A program made the position numbers and the translations under genes. DNA of 23,879 nucleotides from Pseudomonadota bacterium (lineage in GTDB: Bacteria; Pseudomonadota; Alphaproteobacteria; Caulobacterales; Caulobacteraceae), in assembly GCA_023390245.1 (NCBI GenBank), contig JAEWDF010000122.1, positions 1-23,879 of the forward strand, given 5' to 3'. This document shows, piece by piece, positions 14,327 through 22,559 of this stretch. The number at the start of each line of letters is the position of its first letter. Position 1 is the first letter of the stretch. Below the pieces are notes generated by a model. That model saw nothing but the letters and a program-made list of their open reading frames with translations. It did no database searches and was not told the origin of the DNA.

Positions 14327-14944
14327 ATGACCGGGTACGACGTCTTCGTCATCGTGGTGATCCTGTTCTCCGCGGCGGCCGGCTGGGTGCGCGGTGGGGT
14401 GCGCGAGACCGTCACCCTGCTCAGCGCCGTGCTGGCGGCCGTCGTGGCCCTGGTCGCCCTGCCCGCCACGGCCGTCCTGGGGCGGGCCTTGGTCGATCCG
14501 GACTGGGCCGGGACCATCCTGGCGGCCATCGTCAGCTTCTTCGTGATCTATTTCGGCGTGCGCCTCTTCGGCTCCATCCTGTCGCGGCGCGCCCAGGCGC
14601 ATCCCCAGCTGGGCGGCGTGGACCGCTTCATCGGCGTCTTCATCGGCGCGGCGCGGGCGCTGGTGCTGCTGGGCGCCATCCACCTGGTCATCGTCGCCGC
14701 CATGCCGGGCGAACGGACGCCCCGCTGGCTGACGGGGGCCGCGCTGTACAAGGTGAGCGCGATCGGCGCGCGGGCCATCCAGGTCATCCTGCCGGGCGTC
14801 GGCCGGGGCGCCGACGCCCTGGCGCCGGTGGTGGATTCGTCCGTACGCAAAGGGTTTTCCGACGAAGACGCCTTGCCCCCGACGCAATCGGAGACTACTT
14901 CGCCGCGCGAAGCCCGCCCAGTCTCATCCCCCGCGTCCCGCTAG
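14327..14944 (+). CDS. cvpA: CvpA family membrane protein
   Basis: The 205-residue inner-membrane protein belongs to the CvpA (colicin V production) family. Four hydrophobic helices are visible: VFVIVVILFSAAAGW near the N-terminus, LLSAVLAAVVALVALP, ILAAIVSFFVIYFGV and ALVLLGAIHLVIVAA. GGVDRFIGVFIGAARALV matches the conserved GxxDRxLGxxFG region of the family. The C-terminus after about residue 160 is soluble, Pro/Ser-rich and variable. A GTG at 14324 immediately before the ATG could also be the start; both share a GGGGG ribosome binding site. It lies directly upstream of purF, the classical cvpA-purF pair, and 30 bp downstream of radA. Confidence 0.88.
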   Translation: MTGYDVFVIVVILFSAAAGWVRGGVRETVTLLSAVLAAVVALVALPATAVLGRALVDPDWAGTILAAIVSFFVIYFGVRLFGSILSRRAQAHPQLGGVDRFIGVFIGAARALVLLGAIHLVIVAAMPGERTPRWLTGAALYKVSAIGARAIQVILPGVGRGADALAPVVDSSVRKGFSDEDALPPTQSETTSPREARPVSSPASR

Positions 14945-14961
14945 GTCATCGGAGCCCGACG

Positions 14962-16467
14962 ATGCGCCACCATATCGCCGATCCCGTCGTTCACCGCGAG
15001 CATTGGCGCGAGCCGGAGGACGACCAACTCCGCCTCGAATGCGGCGTCTGCGGCGTCTGGGGCGCGGAGGAGGACGAAGGCTCGGCCATCGTCGCCCTGG
15101 GCCTGCACGCCCTGCAGCACCGCGGCCAGGAGGCCTGCGGCATCGCCAGCGTCAAGGACGAGCGCTTCCATACCGAACGCCACCAGGGCCTGGTCGGCGA
15201 GGCCTTCGGCAGCGCCGACCTGTCGACGCGCATGCCTGGCCGGGCGGCCGTGGGCCACACCCGCTATTCCACCGCCGGCGGCAGCTTCCTGCGCAACATA
15301 CAGCCGATGTTCGCCGACCTGGACCAGGGCGGCATCGCCATCGCGCACAATGGCAACCTGACCAACTTCAAGCACCTGCACAACCAGTTGGTCGGCGAAG
15401 GCGCCATCTTCCAGTCGACCTCGGACTCCGAGGTGATCCTGCACCTGATCGCCCGCAGCCGTAAGGCCAAGATCATCGACCGGTTCATCGACGCCCTGGC
15501 GCGGATCGAGGGCGGCTACGCCCTGGTCGCCCAGACGCGCCACAAGATGATCGGCGCGCGCGACCCGCTGGGCATCCGGCCGCTGGTGCTGGGCCAGGTC
15601 GGCGACGCCTGGGTGCTGGCGTCCGAGACCTGCGCCCTGGACATGATCGGCGCGACCTTCGTGCGCGACGTCGAGCACGGAGAGGTCGTGGTCATCGACG
15701 AGACCGGCGTGGAATCCATCAAGCCCTTCCCCGCCCGCGCCGCCCGCCCCTGCCTGTTCGAATACGTCTATTTCGCCCGGCCGGACTCGGTGGTGAACGG
15801 CCGCTCGGTCTATGAGGTCCGGAAGGCGATGGGCCGCGGGCTGGCGCGCGAGCACCAGGTCGAGGCCGACATCGTGGTGCCCGTGCCCGACAGCGGCGTG
15901 CCGGCGGCCCTGGGCTACGCCCAGGAAAGCGGCATTCCCTACGAAATGGGGATCATCCGCAGCCACTATCTGGGCCGGACCTTCATCCAGCCCAGCCAGG
16001 GCGCCCGACAGAAGGGCGTGCGGATGAAGCACAGCCCCAACAAGTCGGCCCTGGCCGGCAAGCGCGTGGTTCTGATCGACGATTCCATCGTGCGCGGCAC
16101 CACCTCGCTGAAGCTGGTCCGCGCCGTGCGCGCGGCCGGCGCGACGGAGGTCCACCTGCGCTCGGCCAGCCCGCAGATCCTCTATCCCGACTTCTACGGC
16201 ATCGACATGCCCGAGCGCAGCCAGCTGATGGCCGCCAAGATGACCCTGGAGGAGATGACCCGGGAGCTGGAGGTCGATTCCCTGGGCTTCCTGTCGATCG
16301 ACGGCCTGTACCGCGCCATGGGCGAGGACGGCCGGAACAACGCCCATCCGCAGTTCACCGACCACTATTTCACCGGCGACTATCCGACCCGCCTGCTGGA
16401 CCGGGAGATGGAGGAAGGCGGCCGGGAATTCGCGGCGAAGCAACTTTCCCTGCTGGTCAGCGCTTAA
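14962..16467 (+). CDS. purF: Amidophosphoribosyltransferase
   Basis: PurF makes 5-phosphoribosylamine from PRPP and glutamine, the first committed step of purine synthesis. The catalytic nucleophile Cys27 in LECGVCGVWG must be exposed by removal of a 26-residue propeptide, longer than the 11 residues of the Bacillus enzyme. The N-terminal glutaminase has LHALQHRGQEACGI and VGHTRYST. The C-terminal phosphoribosyltransferase has the PRPP loop VVLIDDSIVRGTTS (369-382). The cysteines that bind a 4Fe-4S cluster in Bacillus-type PurF are absent (PDFYGID and FTDHYFTGDYPT at the expected places), so this is a cluster-free form. The start has GGAG 7 nt upstream. It sits between cvpA and a glyoxalase-like gene, which begins 5 nt after its stop. 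Confidence 0.97.
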   Translation: MRHHIADPVVHREHWREPEDDQLRLECGVCGVWGAEEDEGSAIVALGLHALQHRGQEACGIASVKDERFHTERHQGLVGEAFGSADLSTRMPGRAAVGHTRYSTAGGSFLRNIQPMFADLDQGGIAIAHNGNLTNFKHLHNQLVGEGAIFQSTSDSEVILHLIARSRKAKIIDRFIDALARIEGGYALVAQTRHKMIGARDPLGIRPLVLGQVGDAWVLASETCALDMIGATFVRDVEHGEVVVIDETGVESIKPFPARAARPCLFEYVYFARPDSVVNGRSVYEVRKAMGRGLAREHQVEADIVVPVPDSGVPAALGYAQESGIPYEMGIIRSHYLGRTFIQPSQGARQKGVRMKHSPNKSALAGKRVVLIDDSIVRGTTSLKLVRAVRAAGATEVHLRSASPQILYPDFYGIDMPERSQLMAAKMTLEEMTRELEVDSLGFLSIDGLYRAMGEDGRNNAHPQFTDHYFTGDYPTRLLDREMEEGGREFAAKQLSLLVSA

Positions 16468-16472
16468 GGCGC

Positions 16473-16826
16473 ATGAACGATCGGCTCGGCTACTTCTTCT
16501 TCGAGACGCCCGACATCGCCAAGGCCAGGGCCTTCTACGGCGCGCTGTTCGGCTGGACCTTCGAGGAGGATCGATCCAGCCCCGCCTACGCCCACGTCAG
16601 AGCGTCGGACGCCGCCGGGGAACCCGCCTTCGGCGTCGTCAAGGGCGAGAAGAAGGACTTCTCCCACCTGTTCTTCCAGGTTCCCGACGTGGACGCGGCC
16701 TGCGAAAGGGTGACCGAACTGGGCGGACGCGCGGCGATCCCCTCCGACACGCCATCGGGCCGCAACGCCATCGTCTGCGACGACCAGGGCGTCAGCTTCG
16801 GCCTGTGGGCGCCGACGACGCAATAG
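16473..16826 (+). CDS. VOC family (glyoxalase/bleomycin resistance-like) protein
   Basis: This 117-residue protein forms a single glyoxalase-like domain of two beta-alpha-beta-beta-beta modules. The first module has YFFFETPDIAKARAFYGALF followed by GWTFEE. The second has HLFFQVPDVDAACERVTELGG and ends NAIVCDDQGVSFGLW. FYGALFGW is a typical signature of the group often annotated as a VOC enzyme. Metal ligands are not obvious, and the substrate is unknown. It starts 5 nt after purF and was probably added to the purF operon. The next gene, an SDR, begins 39 bp downstream. Confidence 0.85.
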   Translation: MNDRLGYFFFETPDIAKARAFYGALFGWTFEEDRSSPAYAHVRASDAAGEPAFGVVKGEKKDFSHLFFQVPDVDAACERVTELGGRAAIPSDTPSGRNAIVCDDQGVSFGLWAPTTQ

Positions 16827-16865
16827 CGGCTTGGCGGGCGTGAGCGACGCGCGCTATCAGGCCCC

Positions 16866-17618
16866 ATGTCCGAACTTCCCCTTTCCGACCGCATCGCCCT
16901 GGTCGTCGGCGCCTCGCGCGGCATCGGCTTCGAGACCGCCCTGGCCCTGGCCGAGGCCGGCGCCCATGTCGTCGCCACGGCGCGGACCCAGGGCGGACTG
17001 GAGGATCTGGACGACGCCGTGTTCGCCGCCACCGGCCGGCACGCCACCCTGGTTCCATTCGATCTGGTCGACGGCGGGGCCATCGACCGCCTGGGCGGCG
17101 CCATCCACGAGCGGTTCGGCCGGCTGGACGTCTGGGTCCAGGCCGCCGCGACCATGGGGCCGTCGGGCCTGACGCCCGTCGCCCACGCCGACCCGCGCGA
17201 GTTCGCCAAGGTCGAGAAGACCAACTTCACCGCCGTCTATCGCCTGATCCGCTCGCTGGAGCCTCTGCTGCGGGCGTCGGACGCGGGCCGCGCCATCCAC
17301 CTGACCAGCGGCGTGGCGACGACCCCGCGCGCCTTCTGGGGCATGTACGCCGCGACCAAGGCCGGCGCCGAGGCCCTGGTGAAGGCCTGGGCCGACGAGA
17401 TCGAATCCACACCGATCCGCTGCTGCGTCCTCGACCCCGGCCGGATGCGAACCCAGATGCGCGCCCAGGCCTATCCGGGCGAGGACCCCGACACCCTGCC
17501 CCATCCGTCGGAGATCGGCCCCCTGATGGTCGAACTGGCCCGAGGCGACCTGACGCCGCCGCTGACGGCCTCGTTCCGCGAATGGAAGGCCGGCCTTCCG
17601 GCCGAGGCGCTGATCTAG
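16866..17618 (+). CDS. Short-chain dehydrogenase/reductase (SDR) family protein
   Basis: This is a classical SDR of 250 residues with a Rossmann fold for NAD(P)H. The cofactor motif is VGASRGIG (14-21). An ATAR-like segment after strand 2 suggests NADP preference, but that is weak. The NAG region reads AAATMG, and the catalytic triad is S148 (LTSG), Y161 and K165 (YAATK). The substrate is unknown. It lies at the 3' end of the radA-cvpA-purF gene run, and a purF-SDR adjacency is something I recall in Caulobacterales. It is convergent with the nudix gene; the 49-bp gap contains only a weak GCCGC/GCGGC hairpin. Confidence 0.9.
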   Translation: MSELPLSDRIALVVGASRGIGFETALALAEAGAHVVATARTQGGLEDLDDAVFAATGRHATLVPFDLVDGGAIDRLGGAIHERFGRLDVWVQAAATMGPSGLTPVAHADPREFAKVEKTNFTAVYRLIRSLEPLLRASDAGRAIHLTSGVATTPRAFWGMYAATKAGAEALVKAWADEIESTPIRCCVLDPGRMRTQMRAQAYPGEDPDTLPHPSEIGPLMVELARGDLTPPLTASFREWKAGLPAEALI

Positions 17619-17667
17619 GGAAGCCGCGCCAGCGGCGCGCAGCCAGCCCTCAGATTTCAGAACCCAA

Positions 17668-18153
17668 TCATCGCGCGCGCCTAGCTTGAGATCGCGCCAG
17701 TCCATCCAGGATATCGGCCAGGTCGTCGGGCCAGATGGCGTCGTCGGAAGCGCGGATATCCGCCGCCGGCCACCAGCGATGTTCGACCAGCACGCGCCTT
17801 TCCTCCTCGGTCCATCCGCAGGGGGCCGGCTCGAAGGCGTCCGTCCGCAGCAGGAAGAAGCGCTGGTCGACCCGCGCCAGGCGGCCGTCGGGCAGGCGGA
17901 AGCTGACGACGCGCCGGGCGACCTGGGGGCCGGGGTCGGCGACGGTCAGGCCGGTCTCCTCGAACAGTTCGCGGCGGGCGGCGTCCTCATAGGTCTCGCC
18001 CGGGTCGACCGCGCCGCCGGGCGTGGCCCAGAAGACGGTCCCGGCCAGCGGTCCGTCGGAATAGACGAAGCGGAACAGCAGCGCGCGATCCCGGTCGTCC
18101 AGGATCAGCCAGCGCGAGGTCGGGCGTTCGGGAAGGCCCTTCGGCTCCGCCAT
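17668..18153 (-). CDS. NUDIX hydrolase
   Basis: This 161-residue protein is a nucleoside-diphosphate-linked hydrolase. The complete Nudix box GX5EX7REUXEEXGU is present: GAVDPGE, seven residues, then RELFEETGL (about 51-73). An N-terminal SRWLILDDRDRALLFRF strand and a Trp-rich EHRWWPAADI segment resemble Nudix proteins that act on small nucleotides or nucleotide sugars. The substrate cannot be assigned. Its ATG (18153) lies 2 bp beyond the der stop on the same strand, so it is translated with der as the last gene of the yfgM-like/bamB/der/nudix operon. Confidence 0.92.
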   Translation of the reverse strand: MAEPKGLPERPTSRWLILDDRDRALLFRFVYSDGPLAGTVFWATPGGAVDPGETYEDAARRELFEETGLTVADPGPQVARRVVSFRLPDGRLARVDQRFFLLRTDAFEPAPCGWTEEERRVLVEHRWWPAADIRASDDAIWPDDLADILDGLARSQARRAR

Positions 18154-18155
18154 GA

Positions 18156-19781
18156 TCAGCGCTTGGCGCCGCCCTTCTGGCCCGTGCGCACGCGGCCCGA
18201 GCGGGACACCTGCCGCGCGCCGCCGCGCGCGCCCTTGCCGACGATGGCGTTGGTCCCGGCCTTCTTGGACGCGCTGGCCTTCAGCCCGCCCAGCGGCTTG
18301 ACCTTCGGCTTGACGCCCGCCCTGGCCTTCTGCTCCAGCGCCTTGCCGGGCAGGTTCGACAGTTTCTCCGCCTTCTCCGCCTTGGCGATCCTGCGCGGGG
18401 CGGTCTTGGCCGCGCCCCTGAACCGTTCCGGTCCCGACTTGGCGCCGCCCTCGGCGTAGGGGTTGGCGCCGCCCGACTTGACCGTCATGCGGATGGGCGT
18501 ACCCGGCAGGTCGAAGCTCTCGCGGATCGAGTTGACCAGATAGCGCTTGTAGTGATCCGGCATGGCCGAGGCGCGGCTGGCGAACATGACGAACGTCGGC
18601 GGTCGGGCCTTGGTCTGGGCGATGTATTTGGGCTTGATCCGCTTGCCGTCCACGGCGGGCGGCGGGTGCCTCTGGGTCGCCAGGGCCAGCCAGTCGTTCA
18701 GGTCGCGGGTCTTCACCTTCACCGACCAGGTGTCATAAGCCTGGATCACGGCGGGCATCAGCCGCTCCACGCCCCGGCCGCTATGCGACGACAGGGCCAC
18801 GAAGGGCGAGCCGCGCAGTTGCGGCAGCTTGTCCTCGGCCAGGCGCTTCAGCTCGGCCAGCTTGGACTGCGGCTCCTCCTCCAGGTCCCACTTGGAGGCG
18901 ACATAGACCAGGGCGCGCCCTTCCCGCTCCACCAGATCGGCCAGCTGCAGGTCCTGGGTGTCGAAGGCGTCGTCCTTGTCCATCACCAGGATCACCACCT
19001 CGGCGAAGGTGATGGCGCGGATGGTGTCGGCGACCGACAGCTTCTCCAGCTTTTCCTGCACGCGGGCCTTGCGGCGCATGCCGGCGGTGTCGACCAGGCG
19101 GATGTTCTTGCCTTCATAGACCCAGTCGACCGAGATGGAGTCGCGGGTGATGCCCGCCTCCGGCCCGGTCAGCAGGCGATCGTCGCCGATCAGGCGGTTG
19201 ATCAGGGTCGACTTGCCGGCGTTCGGGCGACCGATCACGGCGATGCGGATCGGCTTTTCCGGCTCGTCCTCTTCCTCGATGAAGATGTCCTCGGACGCTG
19301 CGACGATGGCCTGGTAAAGGTCGGCCATGCCCTCGCCGTGCTCGGCCGAGATGGCGACCGGCTCGCCGAATCCCAGGGCGTGCGCCTCTCCGACGCCGCC
19401 GCCGGAGGCCTGGCTCTCGGACTTGTTGGCCAGCAGGATGACCGGCTTGTGCTGCTTGCGCAGGCGGTCGGCGAAGATGCGGTCCAGCTGGGTCACGCCC
19501 TCGCGGGCGTCCATTATGAACAGGATCAGGTCGGCGTCTTCCAGCGCGGCCTCGGTCTGCTCGCGCATCCGGGCCTCCAGGCTTTCGTCGGTGACGTCCT
19601 CGTACCCCGCCGTGTCGATCAGGGTCAGGTCCATGTCGCCGATGTTGCCGGCGGCATAGCGTCGGTCTCGGGTCACGCCAGGGCGATCATCGACCAGCGC
19701 CAGGCGCTTGCCGACGAGGCGGTTGAACAGGGTCGACTTGCCCACATTGGGGCGGCCGACGATGGCGACCTTGAGAGCCAT
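18156..19781 (-). CDS. der: Ribosome biogenesis GTPase Der (EngA)
   Basis: Der is an essential double-GTPase that matures the 50S subunit. Two tandem G domains are visible: G1 motifs GRPNVGKST (9-17) and GRPNAGKST (184-192), G3 motifs DTAGYE and DTAGMR, and G4 motifs NKSE (119-122) and SKWD. A KH-like C-terminal domain follows (RIKPKYIAQTKARPPTFVMF, RYLVNSIRESFDLPGTPIRM). At 541 residues it is longer than the roughly 440-490 of most homologues because of a basic tail of about 105 residues with some 28 Lys/Arg, few acids and many Gly/Ala, likely disordered and RNA-binding. The second G4 has Ser in place of Asn. It is in an operon with bamB upstream and nudix downstream. Confidence 0.95.
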   Translation of the reverse strand: MALKVAIVGRPNVGKSTLFNRLVGKRLALVDDRPGVTRDRRYAAGNIGDMDLTLIDTAGYEDVTDESLEARMREQTEAALEDADLILFIMDAREGVTQLDRIFADRLRKQHKPVILLANKSESQASGGGVGEAHALGFGEPVAISAEHGEGMADLYQAIVAASEDIFIEEEDEPEKPIRIAVIGRPNAGKSTLINRLIGDDRLLTGPEAGITRDSISVDWVYEGKNIRLVDTAGMRRKARVQEKLEKLSVADTIRAITFAEVVILVMDKDDAFDTQDLQLADLVEREGRALVYVASKWDLEEEPQSKLAELKRLAEDKLPQLRGSPFVALSSHSGRGVERLMPAVIQAYDTWSVKVKTRDLNDWLALATQRHPPPAVDGKRIKPKYIAQTKARPPTFVMFASRASAMPDHYKRYLVNSIRESFDLPGTPIRMTVKSGGANPYAEGGAKSGPERFRGAAKTAPRRIAKAEKAEKLSNLPGKALEQKARAGVKPKVKPLGGLKASASKKAGTNAIVGKGARGGARQVSRSGRVRTGQKGGAKR

Positions 19782-19813
19782 GTCGGCCTTCTAACGCGTT
19801 TTGGGCCGAAACG

Positions 19814-21193
19814 TCAGCGGATGCAGATCAGCTGGCCGCTGTCGGTCAGGACATAGAGGGCGCCGTTGTAGGCGGCGGGAGCGATGAAGGCGGGCGCGCC
19901 CAGCTTCAGGGTCGTCTGCTGTTCACCGGTCTTCGGATCGAACGCCACGGCCTCGCCGAACGAATTGACCATGACCAGGCGATTGGACGCCAGGATCGGA
20001 CCGGACCATTGCGGCCGGATGACGTGGTCGAAGAAGCCCAGGAAGCCGCCTTCCTTGCGCTGGCGGCCGTTGTTGATATCGCGGGTCCAGTAGACCTGGC
20101 CGGTGTCGCGATTGACGACCAGCAGTTGGCCGTTCTTGGCCACCGTATAGACCACGTCTCCCACCGGCAGCGGCGCGTTGACGCCGACCACCGGCAGTTC
20201 CCACTTGGGCTGGCCCGAGCGCAGGTCCAGGGCGCTGAGCACGCCGGAGTGGCTGACGCCATAGACCGCGCCGCGGCTGATGACCGGGCGGCCGGCGATG
20301 TCGCGGACCTCGGACAGGGCGCTGGTGCGGCTGGTGCGCGACAGGGTGTGTTCCCATACCGCCTGGCCGTTCGCGGCCCGCAGCGCCACCAGCTGGCCCG
20401 AGGCGAAGGGCGCGACCACCGTGTCGGCCGAGACCGCCGGGCTGGAGGCGCGCATGATCCGGGCCGGCTCGCCGATGCCGCGATAGGTCCAGGCCTGGGC
20501 GCCGGTGGCGACGTCGAAGGCGAACAGCTGGCCGTCGACATCCGAGACATACACCCGCGAGCCCGCCACCGTCGGCGCGCCGTGGATCGGCGAATCGACG
20601 TTGCGACGCCAGACGACCGCGCCCGTGGCCGCATCCAGCGCCACCATGGTGCGATAGCCGGACGAGACGAACACCTTGCCGCCGCCGACCGCCAGGCCGC
20701 CGCCGAAGCCGCCGCGATCGCGGTTCTCCTCGGGCTTCACGTCGGTCTGCCAGGCGATGGAGCCATTGTCGGCCGAGACCGCCGAGACGCGCGAGCCGCC
20801 GTCCATGACGAAGATCCGGCCGTCGGCGGCCACCACCGGCGACATGACGTTGCCGACCCGGGCCGAGCCGGAGCCGATGTCGCGGCGCCAGGCGATCTGG
20901 AAGTTCGGCGCCGCGATGACGTGCTCGACCAGGTTCTCGGGCGTGCCACCCGGCTGGGTCCAGGCGGTGGCGGCCTGCGGGCCCGGCAGGAAGAAGTCAC
21001 GGCCCGACAGAGCGGCCGACGGCGTCAGCTGCTCCTCGAATTCGAGCACCGAGATGCGCTGGCCCGCCGAGGCCGTGGCCTGCGGACGGTCGTCGCGGCC
21101 CAGGCCGAAGGGCAGGTTCCGCCGCACGGTCCCGCACGAAGCCACCGTCGCGGCGACGCCGCAGACCAGGGCGACTTTCAAAGCTCGGTTCAT
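19814..21193 (-). CDS. bamB: Outer-membrane protein assembly factor BamB-like lipoprotein (PQQ-type beta-propeller)
   Basis: BamB is a periplasmic lipoprotein of the BAM complex that inserts outer-membrane beta-barrels. The 459-residue precursor has a lipoprotein signal with lipobox VASC and lipidated Cys20. A run of eight propeller repeats follows with the PQQ-like W motif, for example ALDAATGAVVWRRNV, AFDVATGAQAWTYRG, ALDLRSGQPKWELPV and VVNRDTGQVYWTRDI. I chose ATG 21193. A GTG at 21220 is also in frame, overlaps the upstream stop as GTGA and would add 9 residues before the signal peptide. The gene order yfgM-like, bamB, der matches E. coli and supports the assignment over other PQQ-like proteins. 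Confidence 0.88.
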   Translation of the reverse strand: MNRALKVALVCGVAATVASCGTVRRNLPFGLGRDDRPQATASAGQRISVLEFEEQLTPSAALSGRDFFLPGPQAATAWTQPGGTPENLVEHVIAAPNFQIAWRRDIGSGSARVGNVMSPVVAADGRIFVMDGGSRVSAVSADNGSIAWQTDVKPEENRDRGGFGGGLAVGGGKVFVSSGYRTMVALDAATGAVVWRRNVDSPIHGAPTVAGSRVYVSDVDGQLFAFDVATGAQAWTYRGIGEPARIMRASSPAVSADTVVAPFASGQLVALRAANGQAVWEHTLSRTSRTSALSEVRDIAGRPVISRGAVYGVSHSGVLSALDLRSGQPKWELPVVGVNAPLPVGDVVYTVAKNGQLLVVNRDTGQVYWTRDINNGRQRKEGGFLGFFDHVIRPQWSGPILASNRLVMVNSFGEAVAFDPKTGEQQTTLKLGAPAFIAPAAYNGALYVLTDSGQLICIR

Positions 21194-21216
21194 GGAGAGC
21201 GTCCTGTCAGGGGTCG

Positions 21217-21951
21217 TCACTGTTGGGCGAGCGCGGCGGCCGGCGTCTCGGCCGGAGCCTGGGGTGCGGCCTTGGCGGCGTTCACGATGGCCGGCAGGGC
21301 GGCGGCCGTGCCGCTGTCGATGGCGTCAACGGCGATCTGGGCGCGCTGACGCAGCGGATCGGGCACGTCCTGGCCCAGTTGCAGCAGGACGAAGGCCTCG
21401 CGGGCCTCCTTGGTCTTGCCATGCTGGAGGCGGGCCAGGGCCAGGGCCTCCTGGGCGAAGGCGTGCAGCGGGCGCTTGTCGCTGGTCAGCGGCTCGAGCC
21501 GGCGCTCGATCTCGTCGAGGGCGGCGGTGTCCATCAGCAGCAGCGCGGCCTTGAACGCGGGCGGATCGGACAGAATCGGGTCGCGCGAGGCCTTGGCCGC
21601 CTCGTCGAACAGACGGACAGCGTCCGGGATCCTGTTGTCCGAAACGGCGATGCCCGCCTGCTGCTGCAGGGCCATGGACTTGTAGGCGGCGTTGCCGGTC
21701 TCGGCGGCCTCCTGGAAGGCGGCCTTGGCGTCGACCGGCTTGGAATCGCGCAGGGCCTCCATGCCGCGGTCATAGGCCTCCGCCGCCTTGCCGGCCCGGC
21801 CGGACTGGTAGCTGTCCCAGCCCCACCAGCCCAGGGCGCCGATCAGGGCGACCACCAGAACGACGCCGAGCACCGGCAGCCAGGTGCGGGCCAGACGCTT
21901 GTAGCGTTCGGAGCGGAGCTCCTCCTCGACCTGCTCGAAGACATCAACCAC
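21217..21951 (-). CDS. YfgM-like tetratricopeptide repeat membrane protein
   Basis: The 244-residue protein has a short cytosolic N-terminus (VDVFEQVEEELRSERYKRLA), a single transmembrane helix at about 24-46 and a periplasmic domain of TPR-like helices (AAEAYDRGMEAL, DAKAAFQEAAETGNAAYKSM, DAVRLFDEAAKASRD, REAFVLLQLGQDVP). The tail is rich in Ala/Pro/Gln. This is the topology of YfgM/Anc2, an ancillary SecYEG-associated periplasmic chaperone, and the gene has the same position next to bamB and der as in E. coli. The start is a GTG at 21951, with no strong ribosome binding site visible. Translation of bamB may be coupled to it through the GTGA at 21217-21220. Confidence 0.8.
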   Translation of the reverse strand: MVDVFEQVEEELRSERYKRLARTWLPVLGVVLVVALIGALGWWGWDSYQSGRAGKAAEAYDRGMEALRDSKPVDAKAAFQEAAETGNAAYKSMALQQQAGIAVSDNRIPDAVRLFDEAAKASRDPILSDPPAFKAALLLMDTAALDEIERRLEPLTSDKRPLHAFAQEALALARLQHGKTKEAREAFVLLQLGQDVPDPLRQRAQIAVDAIDSGTAAALPAIVNAAKAAPQAPAETPAAALAQQ

Positions 21952-21993
21952 GGAAACGTCGCCCCAAATTTCTCAAATGCGATCCGGCCGCGG

Positions 21994-22022
21994 ACCCTAG
22001 AGGTTCGCCCCCGCGCCCGCAA
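21994..22022 (-). promoter_or_regulatory. Candidate promoter of the yfgM-like/bamB/der/nudix operon
   Basis: On the minus strand TTGCGG (22022-22017), 17 bp and TAGGGT (21999-21994) precede the GTG start by about 43 bp. Spacing is ideal. The rest of the 203-bp gap (21952-22154) holds only a short palindrome AAGCCGGCTT and no gene. Confidence 0.4.
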
Positions 22023-22154
22023 CGGACGCCGTTACCGCGAAGCCGGCTTTTTCGAGAAGTAGGTTTCGACTTCGGCAGGAAAACGGCGGGACCGAACGTC
22101 GACGCATTCGCCCATGACATTGAACGACCAGACCGGCCTCGTCCGAGACCCCCG

Positions 22155-22559
22155 TCAGACGTCCTGCGACAGCCGGACCGCGCCCGCCGCCAGCAGGACC
22201 AGCACCGCGCCGGCGCCGATCCAGAAGGTCAGCAGGCCCGATCCGCTCATCAGGTCGACGGAACCGACGCCGAAGCTGTTCAGCCCGGCCTGCACGGCGC
22301 CCTGGGCCGTCGCGGCGGCCGCCTGGACCCCTTGGGTCACCGTCGCGCCCTCGTGCTGGGTCGCGAAGTTGAAGTTGACGCCCTCGCGCACCGCCACGCA
22401 ACCGCCGACCACGCCCGCGGCGGTCAGGGCCAGGGTCCGCCAGCGCGACCGCTTCTCCAGCCGCGCCTGAAGCTCGGCCGTGAACAGGGCCTCGTCGGCC
22501 AGGGCCGGCGCCCGCGAGAACAGGCGCTCGATGGCCGGATCGAATTCATCAGCCGACAT
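22155..22559 (-). CDS. Two-helix membrane protein co-encoded with the ECF sigma factor
   Basis: I do not recognise the family. The 134-residue product has a cytosolic N-terminus of about 40 residues (SADEFDPAIERLFSRAPALA, then DEALFTAELQARLEKR), a first hydrophobic segment near 41-57 (LALTAAGVVGGCVAV), a polar Ala/Gln-rich loop of about 50 residues and a second helix near 109-129 (LLTFWIGAGAVLVLLAAGAV). The ATG at 22559 is supported by GGGAGGT and overlaps the 3' end of the sigma gene by 11 nt, so the two are translationally coupled. Position and topology suggest a membrane-bound anti-sigma factor. No HxxxCxxC zinc anti-sigma motif is present, so this is an inference from context only. Confidence 0.78.
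   Translation of the reverse strand: MSADEFDPAIERLFSRAPALADEALFTAELQARLEKRSRWRTLALTAAGVVGGCVAVREGVNFNFATQHEGATVTQGVQAAAATAQGAVQAGLNSFGVGSVDLMSGSGLLTFWIGAGAVLVLLAAGAVRLSQDV

Noticed and set aside
12890..14887. Antisense frame of about 665 codons opposite radA and cvpA
   Set aside because: It spans two clear sense genes, has a His/Gln/Arg-biased composition and no recognisable motif.
22040..22060. AAGCCGGCTT palindrome with T-run as a terminator for the sigma operon
   Set aside because: The palindrome has no room for a loop, and the T-run lies on the plus strand, opposite to the direction of the operon.
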